A model generated the notes under the pieces. It did no database searches, was not told the origin of the DNA, and saw only the letters and a list, made by a program, of their open reading frames with translations. This document shows positions 7,982 through 13,694 of a stretch of DNA of 14,800 bases, piece after piece (positions within the stretch are counted from its first letter, which is position 1; every line of letters begins with the position of its first letter). Both the position numbers and the translations under genes were made by a program. The stretch covers positions 1 to 14,800 of the forward strand of contig CALEZI010000115.1 in assembly GCA_937928755.1 (NCBI GenBank). Direction: 5' to 3'. The stretch is from an uncultured Rhodanobacteraceae bacterium. Its GTDB lineage: Bacteria; Pseudomonadota; Gammaproteobacteria; Xanthomonadales; SZUA-5.

Positions 7982-8185
7982 ATGAGCACCCAGCAAACAG
8001 CCCTCGACACTTACCTCCAACACTTGCCGATGATCCGCGACAAGATCGAAGCCCTGCGGCAACTGGCCGACAACCACTTCGGCCACGACCCGGACGCAAT
8101 CCACTGGGGCCACGTCGGTGACCTTGGTCGGGTGGATCAGGCGCTGGATGAGCTGCTGGCGATCTTCGACGGTCAGACCAAGTGA
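7982..8185 (+). CDS. Conserved-looking small protein of unknown function (67 aa)
   Basis: First gene of the rightward backbone. It is a small acidic protein, mostly helical by eye, with no signal peptide, membrane segment or known motif. The C-terminal part (GHVGDLGRVDQALDELLAIF) looks like an amphipathic helix. ATG 7982 has CGGAG about 6 nt upstream and is chosen over an in-frame upstream start without one. Its TGA sits within the short leader of the DUF3489 gene, 11 nt before that start, so the two are probably co-transcribed. I do not recognise the family; the position suggests an accessory function of the element. Confidence 0.65.
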   Translation: MSTQQTALDTYLQHLPMIRDKIEALRQLADNHFGHDPDAIHWGHVGDLGRVDQALDELLAIFDGQTK

Positions 8186-8196
8186 TGGAGGTTGCG

Positions 8197-8682
8197 ATGG
8201 ACGCACTGCTCAAACTCTCCTCGGCGCAAAGCCTGCTGCTGCGCACCGCAGCCCGTCGTACCGGTGGGCGCGTCATCCCGCCTGACACCCTGCGCGGCGG
8301 CGCGCGTGCCAAGGTACTGACTGCGCTGCTGCTGCGTGGCTGGATCGAGTCTGCTGACGGCGGCCACTTGCTGACCGACGCGGGGTATGCGGCCATCGGC
8401 AAGCAAAGGCTCGCGCCATCAGATGACGTCCAACCGATGGACACCACCGACGACCTCCAACTTCTGGAGGGCATCCCGGTGCGCCCTGACACCAAACTCG
8501 CCGCACTGGTGATGGCGCTACGCCGCCCGCAGGGTGCGACCAGTCTGCAACTGATGCTGGCCACCGGCTGGCAGCCGCACACTGTGCGCGGGGCCATCTC
8601 CGGGATGCTGCGCAAGAAGCTCGGCCTGAACGTGGTGCTGGCGCACAACGACAGCGGCGAGCGGGTATACCGCGTGATCTGA
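8197..8682 (+). CDS. DUF3489 domain protein
   Basis: A 161-aa protein whose C-terminal ~63 residues (98-160) match the DUF3489 pattern: TKLAALVMALRRPQGATSLQ, then LMLATGWQPHTVRGAISGML, then RKKLGLNV and GERVYRV. The arrangement resembles a small winged-helix fold. The N-terminal ~65 residues also look like a winged-helix unit (LLLRTAARRTGGRVIPP, LLLRGWIE, GGHLLTDAGYAAI), so this may be a two-headed DNA-binding protein. The start at ATG 8197 is fixed by GGAGG six nucleotides upstream; GTG 8182 and ATG 8185 are in-frame alternatives. DUF3489 genes commonly accompany DUF2924 and serine recombinase genes in islands, and both occur here, though about 5.5 kb further on. The molecular function is unknown. 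Confidence 0.85.
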   Translation: MDALLKLSSAQSLLLRTAARRTGGRVIPPDTLRGGARAKVLTALLLRGWIESADGGHLLTDAGYAAIGKQRLAPSDDVQPMDTTDDLQLLEGIPVRPDTKLAALVMALRRPQGATSLQLMLATGWQPHTVRGAISGMLRKKLGLNVVLAHNDSGERVYRVI

Positions 8683-8688
8683 CTACGG

Positions 8689-8717
8689 CAAGGGTGTCCA
8701 AATTCTGGAGGCCCTTG
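8689..8717 (+). terminator. Weak hairpin after the DUF3489 gene
   Basis: CAAGGG (8689-8694) pairs with CCCTTG (8712-8717) across a 17-nt loop, 7 nt after the stop codon. There is no clear T-run, so termination is only possible; it marks the left edge of the gene-free repeat region. Confidence 0.3.
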
Positions 8718-8734
8718 GCGATTTGCCGGCGCTT

Positions 8735-8829
8735 CTGACGGATCGGACGGGTCTTATCGAAATCTTCCGTGAGGCGCGCACGCGCACACGCGTATAGGCA
8801 GTTACGTTGAGATGCGTCCGATCCGTCAG
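8735..8829. repeat. Paired-arm repeat module 1
   Basis: A perfect 15-bp inverted repeat, CTGACGGATCGGACG at 8735-8749 and its complement at 8815-8829, separated by 65 nt. Each arm is built of ~9-bp units. Inside is a 23-bp strictly alternating purine-pyrimidine tract (8774-8796), which is Z-DNA-prone, with the 17-mer CGCACGCGCACACGCGT at 8777-8793 and AGTTACG at 8800-8806. A run of six T follows the right arm (8839-8844). This is the first of four modules filling 8683-9320, where no protein gene is supported. Confidence 0.85.
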
Positions 8830-8850
8830 GCCGGTGTGTTTTTTCTGGCT

Positions 8851-8944
8851 CTGACGCAGCTGACACGGTATGTCGAAACTCTCCATGAGGCGCACGCACG
8901 CGCACACGCGTAGGAGTTACGACGAACTGCGTCAGCTGCGTCAG
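8851..8944. repeat. Paired-arm repeat module 2
   Basis: A perfect 14-bp inverted repeat, CTGACGCAGCTGAC at 8851-8864 and its complement at 8931-8944, separated by 66 nt. The interior repeats module 1: TCGAAA, TGAGGCG, the same 17-mer at 8895-8911 inside another 23-bp alternating tract (8890-8912), and AGTTACG at 8915-8921. The arms differ from module 1 after the first CTGACG, yet still pair with each other. The structure is kept while the arm sequence changes. Confidence 0.85.
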
Positions 8945-8993
8945 GCCCAATCCTTTGCGGCCACAGCGCACGCGACCTGCAATGGCCGATGGG

Positions 8994-9008
8994 CTCACGA
9001 ATCGTGAG
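8994..9008. promoter_or_regulatory. Palindrome between modules 2 and 3 (operator-like)
   Basis: CTCACGA-A-TCGTGAG is a perfect 7-1-7 palindrome in the 82-bp gap between repeat modules 2 and 3. Its symmetry and size suit a dimeric repressor site, but no promoter elements are recognisable next to it and its target gene, if any, is unclear. Confidence 0.4.
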
Positions 9009-9026
9009 GGCATCACACCGGGGCCC

Positions 9027-9122
9027 AGTGACGGATGTGACAGGTTTGCTGATTTGTTTCTCACGCGTGCGCGAGCGCACACATTACGGAGGGCTTCCGG
9101 CCAACCCGTCATATCCGTCACT
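9027..9122. repeat. Paired-arm repeat module 3
   Basis: The left arm at 9027-9044 (AGTGACGGATGTGACAGG) and right arm at 9105-9122 pair at 16 of 18 positions, one of the two exceptions being a G-T wobble; they are 60 nt apart. The arm units are again ~9 bp (GTGACGGAT, GTGACAGG). The core has two alternating purine-pyrimidine tracts (9062-9073 and 9075-9084) and shares GCGCACAC and TTACG with modules 1 and 2. The following ~60 bp (9123-9180) hold no gene; a TAAAAT box at 9167-9172 lacks a convincing -35. Confidence 0.75.
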
Positions 9123-9183
9123 CCCCAGCAGCCAACGCCGCAGTCGCCAGCACACAGCCCCTCCGATAAAATGCCTGTTGCGC

Positions 9184-9299
9184 CTGCGAAAGTTGCGAAT
9201 CTGCGAATTGCGGTGGTTTTTTCGCAGGTTTCGCATGGCCATGCGCACGCGCTACGCCTTGTGCCACAAGGACTTTCGCGGGATTCGCACGATTCGCAA
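9184..9299. repeat. Paired-arm repeat module 4 (TGCGAA units)
   Basis: The left arm holds TGCGAA at 9185, 9194 and 9202; the right arm holds TTCGCG (9275) and TTCGCA (9284, 9293), both at roughly 9-bp spacing. TTGCGAATC (9193-9201) pairs perfectly with GATTCGCAA (9291-9299), and pairing continues past a 1-nt bulge for about seven more bases. Two further TTCGCA copies lie inside (9221, 9230), together with a T6 run and a 13-bp alternating tract (9240-9252). The right arm ends 21 nt before the ATG of the next gene, so it lies in that gene's leader. Confidence 0.75.
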
Positions 9300-9320
9300 G
9301 CACAGGGGCAAACACGAGAA

Positions 9321-10271
9321 ATGGCTGATCCATCGGCATCCGATTCAGCAGATCACCGCACCGGCGGTACGGGTGCCGAGCCATTCAATCCGCTGATCGG
9401 CGGCATCGATGACCTGATTGAGCGCTGCCGTGATTGCTGGCTGTGGCCCGAAGTGGCCACCGAACTGCAGGGCCTTGCGGAACTGATCAACCAAGCAAGA
9501 ACGCATCTGACTGTTCTGCGCCAACCTGCCACGCCGGATTGGTCATATACAGCGGCTCTTGGGATCGCCCGCTCGATCACCTCCATCCATGAGCACGCAG
9601 AGCGTCACGGTAGCTACGCCACGGCGGCGCGCTACTTGTGGACGGCGGCCATTCCGAGCCGCGAGCCCACATTGAGCGATACACAGATTTACGCCTTGCT
9701 GGCCATCGTCGAAGCACGGACATCGGCCGAAGCCTTTTACGCCATCGCGGCAGGCCTTGAGGATGAGCTTCGGCGCAACGCCATCGGCCACGATGAAGTG
9801 GACGAAATCAGCTGGCTGCGCAGCGAGATCGCCCTGTGGGAGCGGGAGTCCTGGCGATGGGCCGATAGCACGCGGGCAGCGGCGGCACGCTTTCTACTGC
9901 AAGCCCAGTGGCATCAAGCATCTTCACCTGCGGGTGACATCCGCCAAGCCGAGCTGCGGATTACTCAGTTGAATCAGCAACTGGGGGCGCTGTCTGTGAC
10001 CGCTGAAAAATTCCACGGCGGCAGGGCCAAGGGGGCCTATTCGCCGCTGACCCTCGCATTGATGCAAATAGTGCGCGAGGCCCGAAGCAGAGACTTGCAC
10101 GACGTGCTTGCCCATATCGAGGAGTGTCTCGGCGAGGAAATCGAGAGCCTCATTCGCTTCGATGAAATTACCTCGGGCGAAGTCCAGTACTCCATTCTCA
10201 CCAAGGGCAAGCTTGCCCAGATCAAGATCGATAGCCTGCGCCGCAAGCTGGCAGACCTGCCGGACGTTTAG
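9321..10271 (+). CDS. Unknown 316-aa helical protein
   Basis: I do not recognise this protein. It is soluble, Ala/Glu/Arg-rich and mainly helical by eye, with no signal peptide or membrane segment. Notable segments are a Trp-rich acidic stretch near the N-terminus (CRDCWLWPEVATELQ), WLRSEIALWERESWRWAD in the middle, and likely amphipathic coiled-coil helices around TQLNQQLGAL and LRRKLADL. The open frame extends upstream to 8955, but that part translates repeat modules 3-4, so ATG 9321 is chosen despite only a weak purine-rich leader (ACGAGAA). It is followed after 81 nt by an HTH gene and then a DUF3987 gene on the same strand, suggesting a replication or maintenance cluster of the element; that is inference from context. 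Confidence 0.7.
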   Translation: MADPSASDSADHRTGGTGAEPFNPLIGGIDDLIERCRDCWLWPEVATELQGLAELINQARTHLTVLRQPATPDWSYTAALGIARSITSIHEHAERHGSYATAARYLWTAAIPSREPTLSDTQIYALLAIVEARTSAEAFYAIAAGLEDELRRNAIGHDEVDEISWLRSEIALWERESWRWADSTRAAAARFLLQAQWHQASSPAGDIRQAELRITQLNQQLGALSVTAEKFHGGRAKGAYSPLTLALMQIVREARSRDLHDVLAHIEECLGEEIESLIRFDEITSGEVQYSILTKGKLAQIKIDSLRRKLADLPDV

Positions 10272-10312
10272 CGGTATTCCGCCGTACCCCCTCTGTAGCC
10301 TGACTGACATCG

Positions 10313-10326
10313 ACACCAATCGGTGT
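10313..10326. promoter_or_regulatory. Small inverted repeat before the second HTH gene
   Basis: ACACC (10313-10317) and GGTGT (10322-10326) form a 5-4-5 inverted repeat 27 nt before the HTH start. It overlaps an ATCGAC hexamer (10309-10314), the same one repeated in the divergent region at 7849-7904. It could be an autoregulatory operator; the support is weak. Confidence 0.3.
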
Positions 10327-10352
10327 TCATCGATGGAAGGCAGCGCAGACAG

Positions 10353-10586
10353 ATGGGACGGCAAGATCAGAACGGCACACCCGGCACAGCCAACGCGCTG
10401 CTGACCGAGGACGAAGCTGCCGCACTCCTCAAACTTCAACCGGCAACGCTGGCCACCTGGCGTGTGCGTGGTCGCCCCCATCTGCCGTTTGTGCGAGTGG
10501 GCCGCTGCGTGCGTTACCGCCAAGAGGACATCACGGCCTTTATCGCCCGCCACACCCGCCGTTCTACGGGCAAGGGGCTGGCATGA
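10353..10586 (+). CDS. Small HTH DNA-binding protein (excisionase/AlpA-like)
   Basis: A 77-aa protein with one winged-helix domain: LLTEDEAAALLKLQPATLATWR (about 16-37) is the helix-turn-helix, and PFVRVGRCVRYRQEDITAFI (about 45-64) is the wing plus recognition-supporting helix typical of HTH_17/AlpA-like proteins of phages and islands. The tail is basic. ATG 10353 is taken as start, with GGAAGG 12 nt upstream; an in-frame GTG at 10323 is possible. The stop overlaps the ATG of the DUF3987 gene (ATGA), so the two are translationally coupled. Such proteins act as excisionases or as activators of integrase and replication genes; which applies here cannot be read from sequence. It is only distantly similar to the HTH protein at 7612-7809. 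Confidence 0.82.
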   Translation: MGRQDQNGTPGTANALLTEDEAAALLKLQPATLATWRVRGRPHLPFVRVGRCVRYRQEDITAFIARHTRRSTGKGLA

Positions 10587-12046
10587 AGCCGTTTATCGCC
10601 GCTGCTGATGTGCCGTCGTGGGCGCAGCCGCCTGAACCTTTGCCGTTGGCTCGCGAGCTTGATCCGGCCACGCCCTTTCCGGTGGCAGCGCTCGGTGCAG
10701 TGGGCGCTGCGGTGGTCGAGCAGATGCACGCGGTTATTCAAGCCCCGCAGGCGCTGATCGGTCAGTCGATTCTGGCGGCGATGAATCAGGTGGCGCAGCC
10801 CTTTGCCAATGTGATCATCGACGGGCGCGTTTCGCCGCTGTCCGACTTCTTCCTCACCCTCGGTGAATCCGGCGAGCGCAAATCGGCCGTGGATGCTTGG
10901 GCCTTGGCGCAGGTGCGGGAGCGCCAGCGCGCCTTGATGGCCAAGTACCGTAGCGAGCGAGATGAGTTCGAGCAGGCGGCTTTGGTTTACGACACCCACG
11001 CCAAGCGGGTGCTGGCCGACAAGAAGCTTTCCAGTGAAGCCAAGCAGGCTCGGCTGGCCGAAACGCCGCGCCCGACTGCGCCGGTGATGCCGCTGTTCAT
11101 CGTCTCGGAGCCCAGCACCGAGGCCATTCAACGCCAACTGATCATCGGTCTGCCGTCGATTGGTCTGGTCAATGACGAGGGCGGGCAATTCCTCGGCGGT
11201 TACGCGATGAGCGCCGAAAAGCGTCTCGGCACGCTGACCACACTGTCCAGGCTGTGGGATCGCGGCGAGTTCGACCGGGTGCGGGTGGGTGATGGCTCTG
11301 GCAGCTATTACGGACGGCGCCTGACCCTGCATCTGATGGTGCAGCCTGCCGTGGCTTCCAGCCTGCTGGCCGACCCACTGGCGCGTGAGCAGGGCTTTCT
11401 GGCGCGTTGCTTGGTGAGTTATCCGCAATCCACCGCCGGGCAGCGCCGCTACACCGAAACCGATATTGCCCAGACACCGGCCTACCGGGCTTACACCCAG
11501 CGCATGACGGCCTTGCTGGATCAGGCTTGGCCGCTGTCTTCTGAAAACGAACTTGATCCTCCGCTCATCACGCTGACGCCGTCGGCCAAATCGGCCTGGG
11601 TGGCGATCTACAACGACATCGAACGCAGTCTGGGCACCAACGGCCATTTGGCACCGGTGCGCTCACTGGCCTCCAAAGCACCGGAGCACATTGCCCGGCT
11701 GGCAGGCACCTTCGCCGTGTTCGACGGCGATGCGCAGATCGACAGCAGCCACATCGACCGCGCCGCACTGCTGTTGCAGCACTACCTGGCCGAGGCCATG
11801 CGCCTGTGGGGTGCTGGACAGGTATCCGCCGAACTGAAACTGGCGCAGGACGTATTGAACTGGCTGCGCGACAAGATGGGCCCGGGCCGCGTCATCCCGA
11901 TGGCGGACATCTACCGCAAAGGCCCCTCGGCCATCCGCAGCGCCGGTGCCGCTCGCAAGGTGCTGCAGGTACTGACCCAGCACGGCTGGGTGATACCCGT
12001 CGAACACCCCAAGGTCAAAGAAGCCTTTCAGCTGGTGGCCGTGTGA
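10583..12046 (+). CDS. DUF3987 (YfjI-like) P-loop protein
   Basis: A 487-aa protein of the DUF3987 family found in prophages, plasmids and islands. Residues 60-92 (GQSILAAMNQVAQPFANVIID...SDFFLTLG) lead into the family's P-loop variant GESGERKS at 94-101, in which Arg replaces the usual last Gly. A charged helical insert (about 108-160), LFIVSEPSTE (171-180), a Walker-B-like LVNDEGG (195-201), LTLHLMVQP (247-255) and GFLARCLVSYP (271-281) follow in the order expected of the family. The C-terminal ~80 residues resemble a winged helix (VLNWLRDKMG, VLQVLTQHGWV). A role in element replication is plausible from the RecA-like core and the HTH partner, but no activity has been shown that I know of. 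The start overlaps the HTH stop; the stop forms TGATG with a mini-ORF. Confidence 0.9.
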   Translation: MKPFIAAADVPSWAQPPEPLPLARELDPATPFPVAALGAVGAAVVEQMHAVIQAPQALIGQSILAAMNQVAQPFANVIIDGRVSPLSDFFLTLGESGERKSAVDAWALAQVRERQRALMAKYRSERDEFEQAALVYDTHAKRVLADKKLSSEAKQARLAETPRPTAPVMPLFIVSEPSTEAIQRQLIIGLPSIGLVNDEGGQFLGGYAMSAEKRLGTLTTLSRLWDRGEFDRVRVGDGSGSYYGRRLTLHLMVQPAVASSLLADPLAREQGFLARCLVSYPQSTAGQRRYTETDIAQTPAYRAYTQRMTALLDQAWPLSSENELDPPLITLTPSAKSAWVAIYNDIERSLGTNGHLAPVRSLASKAPEHIARLAGTFAVFDGDAQIDSSHIDRAALLLQHYLAEAMRLWGAGQVSAELKLAQDVLNWLRDKMGPGRVIPMADIYRKGPSAIRSAGAARKVLQVLTQHGWVIPVEHPKVKEAFQLVAV

Positions 12047-12234
12047 TGAATACGCGCATTTCACACCCCACGCCTGCGAATTTTGCGAATCCCGCGAAAC
12101 ACCGCGCCAGCACTGGCTTTGCGCCTTCGCACAACGCTGCGAAAGCTGCGAATCCCACATCCCGAACCCTGTACGCCACGCCGCCCGGCGTCTCCCCTTC
12201 CGTGGGCGGCATTCGATATGGAGAGCACAAATGA
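12046..12234 (+). CDS. Repeat-bearing mini-ORF, 62 aa, doubtful
   Basis: An open frame that starts on the DUF3987 stop (TGATG) and ends on the next gene's start (ATGA), so it bridges the two genes without a gap. Its first half is dictated by the 9-bp repeat units, which translate to a three-residue pattern (ANFANPAKHR, AAKAANP). No ribosome-binding site other than the coding end of DUF3987 is seen, and the composition is low-complexity. It may simply be an open leader carrying a repeat array, or a coupling peptide that delivers ribosomes to the 299-aa gene. Confidence 0.3.
   Translation: MNTRISHPTPANFANPAKHRASTGFAPSHNAAKAANPTSRTLYATPPGVSPSVGGIRYGEHK
12075..12157. repeat. Repeat array 5 (TGCGAA units, arms in direct orientation)
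   Basis: The left arm has TGCGAA at 12075 and 12084 plus CGCGAAA at 12093, in 9-bp phase. It closely matches the reverse complement of the right arm of module 4 (9274-9299). The right arm, CTGCGAAAGCTGCGAATC at 12137-12154, matches the left arm of module 4 with one change. One inverted TTCGCA lies between (12126). Here the two arms point the same way, so the long pairing of module 4 is lost. Confidence 0.7.
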
Positions 12235-13130
12235 ACGTCAATCCCTTCAGCAAAAAACCTGCCGCAGCGGTCACACCGAAATCCGCCAAGGGCGCATCGC
12301 CCCTGAACGAAATCGGTGACGTCAGCGCCGTGGCGCAAATGTTCGAGCGTCTGCGCCAGCAGAACGCCCAGTACGAGCAGGCCATTGCCGCATTGGTCGC
12401 CGCCAACCGCATCACCTGCGGCTGGGACAAGCCTGCCGAGCCGGAGATGAAACTCACCATCCAGCGCGAGCTGCTGGTGGCCTTGAATGACACCGATGCA
12501 CTGGCCAAATTCGATCAGGAGCACCAGCAGGCACTGGCCAAGGAGCAAGCCGCCCGGGTGCAAGCCACGCAGCAGGTGTTGGAGGCACCGATCCGCGTCA
12601 AGGCGCTGGAGCAGCACATCCAGGAATTGGCCGGGCAGATGGTGGCTGGGCTGGATGAAGGTCTGATTGACCAGGAAATCCGCCGCATCTTCCGGCCCAG
12701 CGCGCAACGGATGCTCGCCGCTGCCAAGACCTTCGTGCAGGCGTGGCGCGAGATGCAGAGCGTGGAAGGCGTGCTGTTGCAGCGTGTGCGGCTGTTCCAC
12801 ACCTACGTGACCGGCGACTCCTGCGCCCGCTACGACCACGAGCTGATTGCCCGTCGCCGCGATGGCGAGCTGTTGCCCACGCTGATCGAGGGCCTGAGCT
12901 TCGAGGAACTGCGTGACCTGAACCACGAGTTCGATCGCACCGACAACGAACTGGTGAACGCGCTGGACAACGCCCTGCGCAGCAAGGGTTTCGATGGCTA
13001 TGGCCTGAAGGTCTATCGCCCCAAGGGCAAGAACGATGAGCGCAAGATTTACGCGCCCGATCCCAACCCGCCCAAGAAGTACATCGACCCAGGCTATGGC
13101 CCGGCCACCGTTGTGCGCGTGGATGTGTGA
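12231..13130 (+). CDS. Unknown 299-aa coiled-coil protein
   Basis: Not a family I can name. Residues ~30-60 (VAQMFERLRQQNAQYEQAIAALVAAN) and ~85-140 (Gln/Ala/Glu-rich, HQQALAKEQAARVQATQQVL) look like coiled coil. The middle (about 175-250) has alternating helices with FHTYVTGDSCARYDHELIARRRDGE, and the C-terminal ~40 residues are Pro/Lys/Tyr-rich (YRPKGKNDERKIYAPDPNPP), ending in VVRVDV. There is no signal peptide or membrane helix. ATG 12231 is preceded by GGAGAGCACAA, a good ribosome-binding site, and overlaps the mini-ORF stop. It lies directly downstream of DUF3987 on the same strand, so a role in the same replication or maintenance module is the simplest reading. Confidence 0.72.
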   Translation: MNVNPFSKKPAAAVTPKSAKGASPLNEIGDVSAVAQMFERLRQQNAQYEQAIAALVAANRITCGWDKPAEPEMKLTIQRELLVALNDTDALAKFDQEHQQALAKEQAARVQATQQVLEAPIRVKALEQHIQELAGQMVAGLDEGLIDQEIRRIFRPSAQRMLAAAKTFVQAWREMQSVEGVLLQRVRLFHTYVTGDSCARYDHELIARRRDGELLPTLIEGLSFEELRDLNHEFDRTDNELVNALDNALRSKGFDGYGLKVYRPKGKNDERKIYAPDPNPPKKYIDPGYGPATVVRVDV

Positions 13131-13141
13131 GGACGGCCGCC

Positions 13142-13543
13142 ATGGAAATCAATCCAGCCTCGCCAGACCTTACCGATGCCCTCGGCCGATTGCGCCAGCG
13201 GCATGAGCTTGGCCAGTCGATCCTTGATGCACTGCCGCCTGCTCAGCCTCAGCAGATCGGGCACGCCATTCAGGCCAGGCCGTCTGCATCCATTCAGCCC
13301 GCCAGCGTGGCGGCGCACCACGCCGGCCCGACACCACCGTCGTGGACGAGCCCGGGCCGTGACACCTTCGCCCCGGTTCAGTATCGGCAGCGCTTGGTGC
13401 GCCGTCGCCGGATGCTGGCGTGGTGGCAACGCTGGCTGCTGGTCGCGCTGCGATGGGAGCTGCGCCTGCAACGCTGGATGCGCAAGCGACAGCAGCGCAG
13501 GCAGCGCTTACAGCGGCTGCGGCATCGACCCCGCCCCAGGTGA
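13142..13543 (+). CDS. Unknown 133-aa protein with very basic C-terminus
   Basis: A small protein in two halves. Residues 1-75 are Pro/Ala/Gln-rich and probably disordered, apart from a short N-terminal helix (LTDALGRLRQRHELGQSILDAL). The second half has a Trp/Leu-rich helix (RRMLAWWQRWLLVALRWELRLQRW) followed by an Arg/Gln run (RKRQQRRQRLQRLRHRPRPR). The helix is amphipathic and too short on one face to be a clear membrane span; membrane or nucleic-acid binding are both possible. ATG 13142 has GAGG 9 nt upstream and lies 11 nt after the previous stop. Codon use fits the neighbours, but because the region is so GC-rich several other frames are open here, so coding status is likely rather than certain. 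Confidence 0.58.
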   Translation: MEINPASPDLTDALGRLRQRHELGQSILDALPPAQPQQIGHAIQARPSASIQPASVAAHHAGPTPPSWTSPGRDTFAPVQYRQRLVRRRRMLAWWQRWLLVALRWELRLQRWMRKRQQRRQRLQRLRHRPRPR

Positions 13544-13573
13544 AACGGGTCCTTCCTGGCCAAATTCCCATGC

Positions 13574-13599
13574 GGGGGGCGCGAGCGCGCTTCCCCTTT
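13574..13599. terminator. GC hairpin after the 133-aa gene
   Basis: A G-run (13574-13578) pairs with CCCC (13593-13596), with an inner GCGC-GAGC-GCGC stem-loop (13579-13590), followed by only TTTA. It could terminate or attenuate the upstream transcript. Its loop GCGCGAGCGC also occurs in the core of repeat module 3, so it may instead be the core of another repeat module. Confidence 0.35.
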
Positions 13600-13619
13600 A
13601 GCGACAGCACGCAAAAACA

Positions 13620-13675
13620 GGTTACCACCCGGCAGGTTACCGGCCTCGGTTACCACCCCGGCGCGCTGGGTTACC
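13620..13675 (+). repeat. Array of four GGTTACC repeats
   Basis: GGTTACC occurs four times in direct orientation at 13620-13626, 13635-13641, 13648-13654 and 13669-13675, start-to-start spacings 15, 13 and 21 bp. The array ends 19 nt before an ATG (13695), overlapping the place where that gene's promoter or 5' leader should be. No inverted partner arm was found. Direct heptamers like this suit an iteron or activator-binding array. Confidence 0.75.
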
Positions 13676-13694
13676 AGCATTCAAGGAGCACGCA

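Noticed and set aside
8735..8829. Rho-independent terminator at module 1
   Set aside because: A T-run does follow, but the arms are 65 nt apart with a structured core and the T-run is about 10 nt beyond the stem, unlike an intrinsic terminator.
8273..9121. 282-codon minus-strand frame covering the DUF3489 gene and repeat modules 1-3
   Set aside because: It translates the repeats and the antisense of a recognised domain, is rich in Arg/Ser/Pro, and has no ribosome-binding site.
8735..9299. CRISPR array
   Set aside because: Units are inverted pairs with differing arm sequence and long conserved interiors, not identical direct repeats with unique spacers; no cas genes are present.
8955..9320. 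Longer start for the 316-aa protein
   Set aside because: The extension translates repeat modules 3 and 4 (three-residue repeats such as RDSHDSQ) and is not protein-like; ATG 9321 follows the last repeat arm.
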